Shown here one piece after another: positions 1-7,473 of a stretch of 18,916 nucleotides of DNA (position 1 is the first letter of the stretch; each line of letters begins with the position of its first letter). Made by a program: the position numbers and the translations under genes. Below the pieces are notes generated by a model. That model had not been told where the DNA came from and ran no database searches. It worked only from the letters and a program-made list of their open reading frames with translations. Source of the DNA: a bacterium (GTDB taxonomy: Bacteria > Patescibacteriota > Minisyncoccia > Moranbacterales > DUUL01); assembly GCA_030626045.1 (NCBI GenBank), contig DAOUPS010000008.1, positions 1-18,916 of the forward strand. Reading direction: 5' to 3'.

Positions 1-2
1 AA

Positions 3-479
3 ATGGAAAGCTATGCAAAGAAAGGTAAGATTGAGAATGGTATTATTTTTACTGTGACACTGATGCTACTCATCGTGGCGATTGGAGCGTATTTGTTTTA
101 CATGAAACCTGCAACAGTACAATCATCATTTACTGTTGGTCACCATATATGTTTTTATTTGATATTGGTATATCTTTGGTTATTTATAGCCAGTGGGCTA
201 ATCAGCAATAGTCGCAATAAAAATTCAATGAAGGGCCAACTACTCAGCTTAAGCGAGCTTAGACCCAATTTGGACTATCAAGTTTCATGGGTTTCATCAG
301 ATAACTCTGTATGCAAAATAGAGCTGGACGCATCAGGGAAGAGTTATAGTTTCTGTAGTGGATATGAAATACATGCACTTGCTCATTCTCACACTCTTCT
401 TAGCTTTAAAGCCGGACTGGTTTTCAGAAAGAGGCAAGACGGAAGCATTCTTTTCGTCGCTCCCGAAAGTACTCGATAA
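3..479 (+). CDS. Hypothetical two-TM membrane protein, possibly 5'-truncated
   Basis: I do not recognise this family. The 158-residue product has a charged, Lys-rich N terminus, a hydrophobic helix at about residues 13-33, a second at about 47-67, and a soluble C-terminal domain of roughly 90 residues with two Cys (in SVCKIE and SFCSGYE) and a mixed strand pattern. The two helices form a hairpin, so both termini should lie on the same side of the membrane. The ATG is only two bases from the window edge, so neither an RBS nor an upstream extension can be judged. It ends in TAA 39 bases before a strong terminator. Function is unknown. Coding status is supported by the coherent TM pattern and the terminator just downstream. 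Confidence 0.6.
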   Translation: MESYAKKGKIENGIIFTVTLMLLIVAIGAYLFYMKPATVQSSFTVGHHICFYLILVYLWLFIASGLISNSRNKNSMKGQLLSLSELRPNLDYQVSWVSSDNSVCKIELDASGKSYSFCSGYEIHALAHSHTLLSFKAGLVFRKRQDGSILFVAPESTR

Positions 480-517
480 GAAAGATCAGGAGATTGAAAC
501 ATAGAATAATCCAACAA

Positions 518-553
518 AAAAAGATCCGCCGCAAAATCGCGCCGGATCTTTTT
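518..553. terminator. Bidirectional intrinsic terminator between converging genes
   Basis: The arms AAAAAGATCCGCCGC (518-532) and its near-perfect complement (539-553) pair over 14 of 15 positions, with a single C-C mismatch and a 6-base loop. A T tract follows the right arm and a run of seven A precedes the left arm, so the hairpin can stop transcription from both sides. It sits between the + strand gene ending at 479 and the - strand gene ending at 624. Confidence 0.85.
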
Positions 554-623
554 CTTTTGGTTTTAAAAACTATGTCTGTGTGTTTAATTATTCTCCGTTG
601 CCGTACCCGTCAGAGCATATTCG

Positions 624-1334
624 TTAAAATCGCAAATAATTATTCCAATACTCGAATAGATCGCGCGTCGCAAAAAGATCTTTGGCATTGTATCTCGCAA
701 TTTTGGCATACTCTTTTTCCTTGAATAATCCGGCCACTTCACTTCCGTCAACACCGTCTTCTTTGGGACTTTTTATTTTGAATGCCCGCGTCCACATGTG
801 CAAACTGCCCTTTTTTCTTACACTGCCGTAAAATGTAAGCTGGTCAAGCAGATCAATATGTTTTGGGCCAAATCTCTGGCTTGTTAAATATCTATGCGAC
901 ATTAGATCTTTCGGCGGCCTTATTTTATGGATCGCGCCTCTGACAAGAATGAACGGAACATCGAACGAACGCCCGTTGAAACTCACAAATTCATCCGCGT
1001 GTTCCGCGACCGACCAAAAGTTCTTGATGATCTCCTTCTCATTCATCGGCTTATATTTAATTCCTTCTTCCTCGAATTCATCAAGATCTTTCTCCGGAGC
1101 TTGAAAATAAACAGCTCCTTTCTTTGTATCGTGATCAAGTACACCTATGGAGACGATCTCCCCCGTTAAAGGCGAAAACCCCAATTCTTCCTTGAGATTC
1201 TGAACATTGGCCTGATATTCTTTGTCGTCTTTTGATTCGCGCTTGATCCACCAGGTCATCATCTCTTGGGTTTTTTTATCAATGCTCTCAAAGTCCTCCC
1301 CGACAGTCTCGATGTCAAAAATAATTTTCGGCAT
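624..1334 (-). CDS. Predicted 3'-5' exonuclease, PolB-exonuclease-like (RNase H fold)
   Basis: The 236-residue product matches the DEDDy exonuclease plan of the stand-alone family related to the proofreading domain of DNA polymerase B (Pfam DNA_pol_B_exo2). ExoI is FDIET (catalytic D7, E9), ExoII is SFNGRSFDVPF (N120, D125) and ExoIII is YNAKD (Y215, D219). GFSPLTGEIVSIGV at about 52-65 is the strand typical of this family. It should hydrolyse DNA or RNA 3' ends using two metal ions in the cytoplasm; the natural substrate is not known. It is a single gene. The ATG lies within a repeated ATATGTTTTTAAAA motif (1333-1346) and has no SD. All four acidic residues and the Tyr are present, so it is probably active. 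Confidence 0.85.
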   Translation of the reverse strand: MPKIIFDIETVGEDFESIDKKTQEMMTWWIKRESKDDKEYQANVQNLKEELGFSPLTGEIVSIGVLDHDTKKGAVYFQAPEKDLDEFEEEGIKYKPMNEKEIIKNFWSVAEHADEFVSFNGRSFDVPFILVRGAIHKIRPPKDLMSHRYLTSQRFGPKHIDLLDQLTFYGSVRKKGSLHMWTRAFKIKSPKEDGVDGSEVAGLFKEKEYAKIARYNAKDLFATRDLFEYWNNYLRF

Positions 1335-1412
1335 ATGTTTTTAAAAATATTAATTATTTTGAATTTATATGATAAAAGAGCGTCATTTTTAGATAATCTA
1401 TTTACACCTTTT

Positions 1413-1501
1413 TGCGCTGAAGCGAGCTTGCCCGCCCGAACGTACCGCTCGGTACGGGCTGGCCCGCCCGCCATATTGGAGGGCAGCTCGCTCCAGTGCG
1501 G
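1413..1501. repeat. GC-rich imperfect palindromic element
   Basis: A strikingly GC-rich island lies in AT-rich flanks. The outer arms AGCGAGCTTGCCC (1421-1433) and GGGCAGCTCGCT (1481-1492) are complementary apart from one bulged base, and the similarity continues outward (GCGCTGA on the left, the complement of GCACTGG on the right). Inside lie a CGTACCG/CGGTACG hairpin (1441-1456), a CGGGC/GCCCG pair (1455-1466) and a direct repeat of GCCCGCCCG (1430 and 1462). It looks like a dispersed REP- or MITE-type element. It holds both strands open as spurious reading frames (1259-1504 minus, 1266-1508 plus), which I do not call as genes. Confidence 0.7.
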
Positions 1502-1534
1502 CAATTAGTCAATAAAATATGTTTTTAAAAGGGG

Positions 1535-1559
1535 GCGGGAATAATTGATCTACTCCCGC
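1535..1559 (-). terminator. Possible weak terminator after the 69-residue protein gene
   Basis: GCGGGA (1535-1540) pairs with TCCCGC (1554-1559) around a 13-base loop. Read on the minus strand, the stem is followed by CCCCTTTTAAAAA. The T tract is short and interrupted by A, so the call is weak. It lies 33 bases past the stop of the gene at 1592-1801. Confidence 0.35.
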
Positions 1560-1591
1560 ATAAAAGGGGCTGAGTCTGTTGATTCATTTGT

Positions 1592-1801
1592 TTAATAACC
1601 TTCGCTGTTTTGGCGTTCGTAACTTGCTGAAATCCATATGCCAACGAAAAGCACTAAAATGATAATGCCTGGAAAAAGATGTGGCGATGAACTCATAACT
1701 TCGTTTATCCAAGTCTGATATGGCTTCCAAAGTAAGAGCGGATTAAGGTCTGATGCTCCGACGAGAATCATGACCACACAAATGCTAAGCAGAGTTTTCA
1801 T
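1592..1801 (-). CDS. Small hypothetical membrane protein, 69 residues
   Basis: I do not recognise a family. The sequence begins MKTLLSICVVMILVGASD, a signal-anchor-like helix (about 3-17). A Trp/Pro-containing stretch with WKPYQTW follows, then a second strong hydrophobic helix at about 43-59 and a short polar tail ending NSEGY. It is probably a two-pass inner-membrane peptide or an exported peptide with one retained helix. GGGAGGG (plus-strand positions 1808-1814) precedes the ATG by 5-7 bases. That is one of only three clear SD sites in the window and supports real translation. The gene is alone inside the inverted-repeat-bounded segment 1514-1845. Confidence 0.6.
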   Translation of the reverse strand: MKTLLSICVVMILVGASDLNPLLLWKPYQTWINEVMSSSPHLFPGIIILVLFVGIWISASYERQNSEGY

Positions 1802-1807
1802 ATTTTA

Positions 1808-1814
1808 CCCTCCC
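1808..1814 (-). promoter_or_regulatory. Shine-Dalgarno site of the 69-residue gene
   Basis: GGGAGGG on the minus strand, with the GGAGG core 7 bases from the ATG at 1801. It fixes the start codon and contrasts with the SD-less genes around it. Confidence 0.6.
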
Positions 1815-1949
1815 AACTTTGAGCCCCTTTTTAAAAACATATTTTGGGAACAGTCCCATTTTAAAGAGCAATACATCCAATAACTAGAGTCAATGCATCA
1901 TATCAACAAACAAAAATAACGGCAAGGGAATTTTTGCGATTCAGGATAA

Positions 1950-2594
1950 TCACATTTTCCGCAGTTTTTTTGAGAGCATCCGGCAGTCCGGTATTGTTTC
2001 ACCCACCAGATCCCAAAAACACGCGGAGTGGTTCAATTCTTTTAAGTGGCAAAGTTCATGGACGATAAGATAGTCGGCATATTCTCCGGGCAAGTGAATA
2101 ATCCTATAGTTGAAATTTAAATTTCTATTTTCGGAACAGCTGCCCCATCTAGTCCTCTGGTTTCTTATGGCAATTAGATTGTAACGAAACTGGTAATGTG
2201 CGTTAAAACACTCAACCCTTTTTTTGACAAACGAGCGCGCGAATTCCCTGTTTTCCAAATAATCTGCTTTTGTCCCAAGCGATAACATGCTATTAACCTT
2301 CCTGCCGGCTGTTTTTTCAAATATCCAATCTTTTTTCTCGTTTACAAAGAGGCACGCCTTTCTATACGTTGACCAATATGGAACGGAAAGTGCGACCGAT
2401 CCATCGCCTCGAACAGATAAAGTAAATTTTTTAGCGTTTCTCCGTTTTTGAATCTTGCACACTAGGTCAGATTTTCCTACTTGGATAATTTTCATTTTTT
2501 TGTACTGACTAACAATATCTTTCCCGACAAATTTACTAAGGCATTCGGGATAATAGAAGCTATTGCCCGACAAGAGATCTTCAAACAATCCCAT
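1950..2594 (-). CDS. YgjP/DUF45-like zinc metallopeptidase (M48-type)
   Basis: The 214-residue protein carries HELCHLKELNHS at 179-190. This is the HExxH zinc motif (H179, E180, H183) with the downstream NHS (H189) typical of the YgjP/WLM group of predicted metal-dependent hydrolases. Upstream, QRTRWGSCSENRNLNFNYRI (147-166) is the other family hallmark, and RRNAKKFTLSVRGDGSVALSVP (about 51-72) is the characteristic N-terminal beta module. There is no signal peptide, so it is probably cytoplasmic. The first 33 residues do not match the usual family start. An internal Met at residue 34 (codon at 2495) is a reasonable alternative start, and neither has a clear SD. The physiological substrate is unknown. 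Confidence 0.85.
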   Translation of the reverse strand: MGLFEDLLSGNSFYYPECLSKFVGKDIVSQYKKMKIIQVGKSDLVCKIQKRRNAKKFTLSVRGDGSVALSVPYWSTYRKACLFVNEKKDWIFEKTAGRKVNSMLSLGTKADYLENREFARSFVKKRVECFNAHYQFRYNLIAIRNQRTRWGSCSENRNLNFNYRIIHLPGEYADYLIVHELCHLKELNHSACFWDLVGETIPDCRMLSKKLRKM

Positions 2595-2640
2595 AATACC
2601 ATTATATCTTCCGTAATAATATTTACAAGAATCAAATTTA

Positions 2641-2669
2641 TTGCTTTTATTATATATCGCTCATATAAT
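2641..2669 (+). promoter_or_regulatory. Sigma70-type promoter for the O-antigen ligase-like gene
   Basis: TTGCTT (2641-2646), a 17-base spacer and a perfect TATAAT (2664-2669) lie 67 bases upstream of the ATG at 2737. No SD is visible between promoter and start. Confidence 0.6.
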
Positions 2670-2736
2670 TGAAGTGCATTTCAATTTTTACAGGATCATT
2701 CTCAAATAAACTCTCAAGAATAACTCATTTGCGCCA

Positions 2737-4167
2737 ATGAATAAACTATATCGGCTTCAAACTATACTATTTCTCGTCTTGCTGAGCTTGTTGCCATTTA
2801 ACATTCGCCACATCTTTAATTTTGAAAATATCAGCATGTTGGAAGGGTTTCGAGAGCATGTATCCTGGTCCCTGTTTGCGTTTGATCTTTTTATGGTCGC
2901 ATTGATAATTTTGATCGCTTGTGAAATATACAACGTGTCTGTAGATTCAATGAAAATCAACTGGACAACGTACGAGATGCGATCTTATTCGATTACACAA
3001 CAATACATTCTTTCACTTCTCAAAAAGCCGATTACTTACTTTCTTATCTTTTTATTAATTTCCAGCTATTTTTCCCAACATTCAACCATAGCCTTTTACA
3101 ATTCCTACCGAATTATTTTGTCAGCCGCGCTTTTTATGGCAGCGGTTTTTTTATTTCAAAAACGCTTTGGCATTCTATTGAGCGCGAGCTGTGTCGTTTT
3201 TTTTTCCGGCGTCTTTCAGTCGATTATCACTCTTCTCCAATTCTCTGTCCAACATTCTTTGAACCTCAAGATCTTCGGGGAAAGCGTTATTGCCCCTAAT
3301 ATACTCGGAGTAGCTAAATTTGAATTCGCTTCCCAAAAATTCATCCGCGCATACGGAACCTTTCCGCATCCGAATGTTTTGGGATTTTTTCTGCTGTTGT
3401 CACTGGCGTGCGGCATTTGGATAATCATTCGATATTGGCACAAAAAAAATTACTTATTTAAAGTTGCTCTGGTCTTGGGATCACTATTCATTGAAGCTGG
3501 AATTTTGTTAAGTTACTCGAGAAGCATAATACTGTCGTCTTTTATTCTGTTGTCTATTATGCTCACAACATATAGAAAAAAGGTTGTGTCAATCTACCGC
3601 CTCAGCTGCTCAAAACTTAAAATAAATCCGATGTTCCAAGGGGTAGTCGCGCTTATAGCGGTTTTCGCCACCCTTTTTATCGCCTATAATCTTCTGGTCC
3701 CGCGCTTGTGCATAAAAGAATGTGCCGGAGATACGTCAATTTCTCTGAGAATGGCCTATGGTAAGTTTGCTTACGCGATCATCGCAAACCACCCATTCAC
3801 GGGCATAGGACCGGGCAATTTTGTCCCTTATTTAAAAGACCGGTTTCCGCAAAACTTCCAGCCATGGGAATTTCAACCGTCTCACAACATATATCTTTTA
3901 ATAACAGCCGAAACCGGATTGCTTGGACTTATTGCATTTTTAATTGCCATAACTTCTATTATTTTGCAATCCAGAATTAAATTCAATAACATTATCAAGG
4001 ATCCTTTTACCATCCTCTTTTTTCTTACTTTACTAATCGGTCTCGTTGACCATTATTTTTGGACATTGCCTCAGGGGCAAATGCTTTTTTGGCTCTCGCT
4101 TGCGTTTTTTACAGCGTCAAGTAGGATAGATAAAAAGACTAAGATGGTTCAAGGCAGAAGCCACTAA
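2737..4167 (+). CDS. O-antigen ligase/polymerase family membrane protein (Wzy_C)
   Basis: The 476-residue polytopic protein has roughly ten to twelve hydrophobic helices and a long loop preceding the C-terminal membrane block. The Wzy_C/WaaL signature is clear: TGIGPGNFVPYL at about 355-366, then SHNIYLLITAETGLLGL from about 382 (H383), the HNxYL...ExGxxGL motif of this superfamily. An Arg-bearing YSRS motif after a TM helix mid-protein also fits. Members join or polymerise lipid-linked glycans on the outer face of the membrane, or glycosylate proteins; the acceptor cannot be told from sequence. In a CPR cell without lipopolysaccharide, a cell-surface glycan or glycoprotein role is more likely than O-antigen ligation. 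valS follows after 56 bp on the same strand, so read-through is possible. Confidence 0.85.
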   Translation: MNKLYRLQTILFLVLLSLLPFNIRHIFNFENISMLEGFREHVSWSLFAFDLFMVALIILIACEIYNVSVDSMKINWTTYEMRSYSITQQYILSLLKKPITYFLIFLLISSYFSQHSTIAFYNSYRIILSAALFMAAVFLFQKRFGILLSASCVVFFSGVFQSIITLLQFSVQHSLNLKIFGESVIAPNILGVAKFEFASQKFIRAYGTFPHPNVLGFFLLLSLACGIWIIIRYWHKKNYLFKVALVLGSLFIEAGILLSYSRSIILSSFILLSIMLTTYRKKVVSIYRLSCSKLKINPMFQGVVALIAVFATLFIAYNLLVPRLCIKECAGDTSISLRMAYGKFAYAIIANHPFTGIGPGNFVPYLKDRFPQNFQPWEFQPSHNIYLLITAETGLLGLIAFLIAITSIILQSRIKFNNIIKDPFTILFFLTLLIGLVDHYFWTLPQGQMLFWLSLAFFTASSRIDKKTKMVQGRSH

Positions 4168-4223
4168 ATTCGCAAGCTGATCTGTAAACAGTTTCGTAGA
4201 AAAATAAAATACTCTAAAAAAAT

Positions 4224-6950
4224 ATGCAAACATTGCCTAGCGCCTATAGTCCTCGCGATCATGAGCCACAAATTTATAAGAAATGGGAAAAATCCGGATA
4301 TTTCAATCCGAACAATTTAAAATGCCGAAATAACGCGCGAACTTATTGCATTATGATGCCTCCGCCAAATGTTACCGGGACTTTGCATATAGGACACGCC
4401 GGGATGCTGGCTTATGAAGATATTCTTATTCGTTACCATCGCATGAAAGGAGACCGGACCCTATGGCTTCCGGGAACCGATCACGCGGCCATCGCCACGC
4501 AGACAAAAGTTGAAAAAGTTCTCAAAAAAGAAGGGACAAATAGGCACAAGCTTGGCCGAAAAGCCTTCCTGGATCGGGTTGAGGTGTTTACCAAGGAGTC
4601 ACACAATACCATTGTTGATCAGATCAAAAAAATGGGTTCTTCGTGCGACTGGTCGCGCGAAGCCTACACCTTGGATGAAACTCGGCATAAAGCCGTTTAC
4701 AGCGTGTTCAAAATGATGTACGACGATGGCCTGATCTATCGAGGAGAACGAATTGTAAATTGGTGTCCGCGCTGTCATTCTACTTTGGCAAATGACGAAG
4801 TTGAGTATACCGAGGAAACCGCCAAACTATATTGGATCAAATACGGACCGTTTATTCTGGCAACAGCCAGGCCCGAAACAAAGCTTGGTGATACTGCTGT
4901 GGCAGTTCATCCTGATGATAAACGTTATAAGAACATGGTTAATAAGGAATATGAAATTCCCGGCGTTTTGGGTACATTTAAAATTAAAGTGGTTGCAGAC
5001 GAAGAGGTTAATCCTAAATTTGGATCCGGCGCAATTAAGATTACACCCGCTCATAGTTTTGCCGACAATAAGATCGCTCAAAAACATAACCTGCCATCCA
5101 AGAAGATCATTGATGAAGATGGCAAAATGATGAAAAACTGCGGCAAATATGCCGGAATGCCGACAAAAGAAGCCAGAGAAGCAATTGTAAAAGATATGGC
5201 AAAAATGGGGATAATCGATCATATTGATGAGAATTACAAACACAATATTTCTCGATGTTACCGTTGCGACACGCCTATTGAGCCTCTACCGAGCTTGCAA
5301 TGGTTCATTGATGTTAATAAAAAAATTCCGCGCTATGGCAAATCTATTAAGGAACTGTCTGTGGAGACAGTAAGAAAGGGCGTGTTTAACAGACAAAAGA
5401 TCAAAATCTGTCCGAAGCGTTTTGAGAAGAATTATTTTCACTGGATGGAAAACTTGCAGGACTGGTGCGTTAGCCGGCAGATCTGGTTCGGGCATCGGAT
5501 TCCGGTTTGGTACAAAGAAAGTTCAAAGTTCAAAGTTCAAAGTTCAAAGTTCAAAAATAAAAAAGAAATTTATGTCGGGATCAAGCCGCCAACCGGCAAG
5601 GGCTGGGTGCAAGATAAAGATACGCTGGATACTTGGTTCTCTTCCGGTTTATGGACTTTTTCCACTTTAGCCGATTCACCGAACCAGATCAGTGTTAAAA
5701 ACGGCAAACTGTATATCGACAGCCAGGACTTTAAGGACTTCCACCCAACCCAAGTCTTAGAGACGGGATATGATATTTTATTTTTTTGGATAGCGCGAAT
5801 GATCATCATGACCACCTATGCTTTAGGCGACATTCCCTTTTACGATGTGTACTTGCATGGACTGGTATTGGACAAAAAAGGAAAGAAAATGAGTAAGTCC
5901 AAAGGAAATGTGGTCGATCCGTTGGATCTGGTCCGAGAATACGGGGCTGACGCCACTCGGCTTTCTCTTGTCATTGGCTCAACACCCGGAACCGATATGC
6001 GCCTTGCCAAAGAAAAAATTGAAGGATATCGCAATCTCGCAAATAAGCTGTGGAACATAGGAAGATATATACTTCAAAAAACAACACCGTCAGATACTTC
6101 TTACCCTATCAATATAAAAGATTGTACATCGGCAGATGCATGGATCCTAAAAAAAATGGGGGAGTTGATCAAGACTGTTGAAAAAGATATCCAGCAATAT
6201 CGTTTTTCACAAGCTGGAGAAAAATTGCGCGAGTTTATGTGGGATGATCTGGCCGACTGGTATATTGAAGCCAGTAAGTACGAAGAAAACGTTGAGGCCA
6301 AGAATACTGTTCTTGTGTTGGTCTTTAAAGACTTGCTGAAACTGTGGCACCCTTATATTCCATTTGTTACGGAAACTCTGTGGGTATATTTTGACAGTAA
6401 TAGATCTTTACTAATGGCTTCTTCATGGCCATCGGCAGATACGTATGAGAAAATTGCCAACATGATCAAAAATGATGCTTGTCAATTTATTCTCACGAAA
6501 AAAATAATTACTGCTGTTCGCAGTGCGCGTTCTGTGTACAGAATAAAGACTGGCATAAAACTGGAATTGTTCATTTATGCCAAAGATAGATCAACAAGGA
6601 CAGAGATCGAAGATCAAAAAAGCATTCTGTTAAATCTTAGAACCGAAATTGCGAAAATTACTTTACTTAAAGAAAGGAGACAAATAAAAAACGCTTTCGC
6701 CGCGACAATTGACGGTATTGAAATTTTTCTGCCGCTTAAGGATGCTATCGATATTAATAAGGAGAGAAAACGCCTTCAAGGCGAATATAACAACGCCAAT
6801 AAATACTTGCAAACTATTGAACGGAAACTTCAAAATCGTGATTTTACCCGGAAAGCGCCAAAAAAGATCATTGAAAGCGAAAAAACCAAACTTAAACATC
6901 AAAAATTAAAAATAAATAAAATAAAAACATTTCTCTCAAGCCTTGAATAA
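4224..6950 (+). CDS. valS: Valyl-tRNA synthetase
   Basis: Class Ia synthetase of 908 residues, charging tRNA-Val in the cytoplasm. PPPNVTGTLHIGHAGML (46-62) carries the HIGH signature (55-58) and KMSKS is at 555-559. The CP1 editing domain (about 200-370) contains ATARPETKLGDTA and GSGAIKITPAHSFADN, which clear mis-charged Thr. NWCPRCHST near the start of CP1 and YRCDTP later resemble the paired Cys knuckles of this enzyme. DWCVSRQIWFGHRIPVWY leads to a short Ser/Lys/Phe insert encoded by a GTTCAAA tandem array (5521-5555). The anticodon-binding domain (about 645-800) and a Lys-rich C-terminal coiled coil (about 845-908) are complete. No SD precedes the ATG. It overlaps the next gene by 8 bases. 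Confidence 0.97.
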   Translation: MQTLPSAYSPRDHEPQIYKKWEKSGYFNPNNLKCRNNARTYCIMMPPPNVTGTLHIGHAGMLAYEDILIRYHRMKGDRTLWLPGTDHAAIATQTKVEKVLKKEGTNRHKLGRKAFLDRVEVFTKESHNTIVDQIKKMGSSCDWSREAYTLDETRHKAVYSVFKMMYDDGLIYRGERIVNWCPRCHSTLANDEVEYTEETAKLYWIKYGPFILATARPETKLGDTAVAVHPDDKRYKNMVNKEYEIPGVLGTFKIKVVADEEVNPKFGSGAIKITPAHSFADNKIAQKHNLPSKKIIDEDGKMMKNCGKYAGMPTKEAREAIVKDMAKMGIIDHIDENYKHNISRCYRCDTPIEPLPSLQWFIDVNKKIPRYGKSIKELSVETVRKGVFNRQKIKICPKRFEKNYFHWMENLQDWCVSRQIWFGHRIPVWYKESSKFKVQSSKFKNKKEIYVGIKPPTGKGWVQDKDTLDTWFSSGLWTFSTLADSPNQISVKNGKLYIDSQDFKDFHPTQVLETGYDILFFWIARMIIMTTYALGDIPFYDVYLHGLVLDKKGKKMSKSKGNVVDPLDLVREYGADATRLSLVIGSTPGTDMRLAKEKIEGYRNLANKLWNIGRYILQKTTPSDTSYPINIKDCTSADAWILKKMGELIKTVEKDIQQYRFSQAGEKLREFMWDDLADWYIEASKYEENVEAKNTVLVLVFKDLLKLWHPYIPFVTETLWVYFDSNRSLLMASSWPSADTYEKIANMIKNDACQFILTKKIITAVRSARSVYRIKTGIKLELFIYAKDRSTRTEIEDQKSILLNLRTEIAKITLLKERRQIKNAFAATIDGIEIFLPLKDAIDINKERKRLQGEYNNANKYLQTIERKLQNRDFTRKAPKKIIESEKTKLKHQKLKINKIKTFLSSLE
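5521..5555 (+). repeat. Five tandem GTTCAAA heptamers inside valS
   Basis: Five perfect copies of the 7-base unit GTTCAAA, followed by AATAAAAAAG. In frame it encodes SSKFKVQSSKFK (about residues 432-443), a seven-residue peptide period from three DNA units. It lies in a surface-variable spot between GHRIPVWY and the next conserved strand. Gain or loss of one unit would frameshift this essential gene; only changes in threes are tolerated. Confidence 0.9.
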
Positions 6951-7425
6951 AATCAATTCAACATATCTCGCGATTCTTTTCGTCTCAGGAGGTATTTTAT
7001 CAGGAATAGCGTCTTTGGCCTTATCTGCACTATTACCGCAGTCTTTTATCGAATTTAAAACAGTGTCGGTTCTTTTTGTTCTTGTGTGCGTTGAGGAAGC
7101 GGCAAAATTTTTGGCGATCTGGCTGATCCTGAAAAGCTATTCTCTTTTTGATATCTTCGCATTGCGCCATTTCGTGACCTGCTCACTCGCAGCCGGTTTT
7201 GGATTCGGTTTATTTGAACTATTTTTAATTCTCTTAAGTTCTACGTCTTTATCTTTTGAGATGATAAAGCCTCTTCTTGTCCATCTTGCTACGGCCCTTT
7301 TATATGGCTTCGGTTTTTATTTTTTCCTCAAGACACGAACTTTTTTTTTTGCCATATCCGCCCTTATATTGTCAATCGCATTGCATCTGTGGTACAATGT
7401 CGTTGTAGCAACTCAGCTTTTCTGA
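6943..7425 (+). CDS. PrsW-like intramembrane protease, minimal form
   Basis: The 160-residue, almost entirely membrane-embedded protein has about five hydrophobic helices. It carries the spaced motifs of the PrsW/CPBP-type glutamic membrane protease clan: EEAAK (51-55) at a helix end, AAGFGFGLFE (83-92, E92), a helix with H114, and HLWYN (148-152). PrsW cleaves anti-sigma factors within the membrane in Bacillus; this short homologue may have another substrate. The only in-frame start is TTG at 6943, because a stop lies at 6922-6924 and the next Met is too far in. It overlaps the valS stop, which suggests translational coupling. Cell-envelope stress signalling is possible given the sHsp gene directly downstream, but that is inference. 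Confidence 0.7.
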   Translation: MNKINSTYLAILFVSGGILSGIASLALSALLPQSFIEFKTVSVLFVLVCVEEAAKFLAIWLILKSYSLFDIFALRHFVTCSLAAGFGFGLFELFLILLSSTSLSFEMIKPLLVHLATALLYGFGFYFFLKTRTFFFAISALILSIALHLWYNVVVATQLF

Positions 7426-7431
7426 TATAAT
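7403..7431 (+). promoter_or_regulatory. Promoter with extended -10 for the small heat-shock gene
   Basis: TTGTAG (7403-7408), 17 bases, then TATAAT (7426-7431) preceded by TG one base upstream, giving an extended -10. It straddles the stop codon of the PrsW-like gene, 43 bases before the ATG at 7474, so the sHsp gene can be expressed independently of valS. Confidence 0.6.
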
Positions 7432-7473
7432 CCCAGTAGATGTGCATGATAATAAAAAATAAATTGTTTTAAA

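Larger units (their letters stand above)
1514..1845. repeat. 332 bp segment bounded by about 22 bp inverted repeats
   Basis: Positions 1514-1535 and the reverse complement of 1824-1845 share the core AAAATATGTTTTTAAAA followed by a G run. They are identical over 22 positions apart from A/G run-length differences. The segment contains exactly one small gene, on the minus strand. A third copy of the ATATGTTTTTAAAA core lies at 1333-1346 in direct orientation to the left copy. No target-site duplication is evident. It could be a small non-autonomous mobile cassette or paired regulatory sites. Confidence 0.5.

Noticed and set aside
494..724. Plus-strand frame of 76 codons between the left-edge gene and the exonuclease gene
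   Set aside because: It runs through the bidirectional terminator and into the antisense of the exonuclease gene. No RBS and no protein-like pattern.
1259..1508. Overlapping open frames of about 80 codons on both strands across 1259-1508
   Set aside because: They arise from the GC-rich palindrome at 1413-1501 and overlap the exonuclease gene start. They have no RBS and no recognisable domain.
2737..4167. O-antigen ligase-like gene as proof of lipopolysaccharide synthesis
   Set aside because: The Wzy_C family also includes polymerases and protein-glycan ligases and occurs in organisms without an outer membrane. It does not settle the envelope type.
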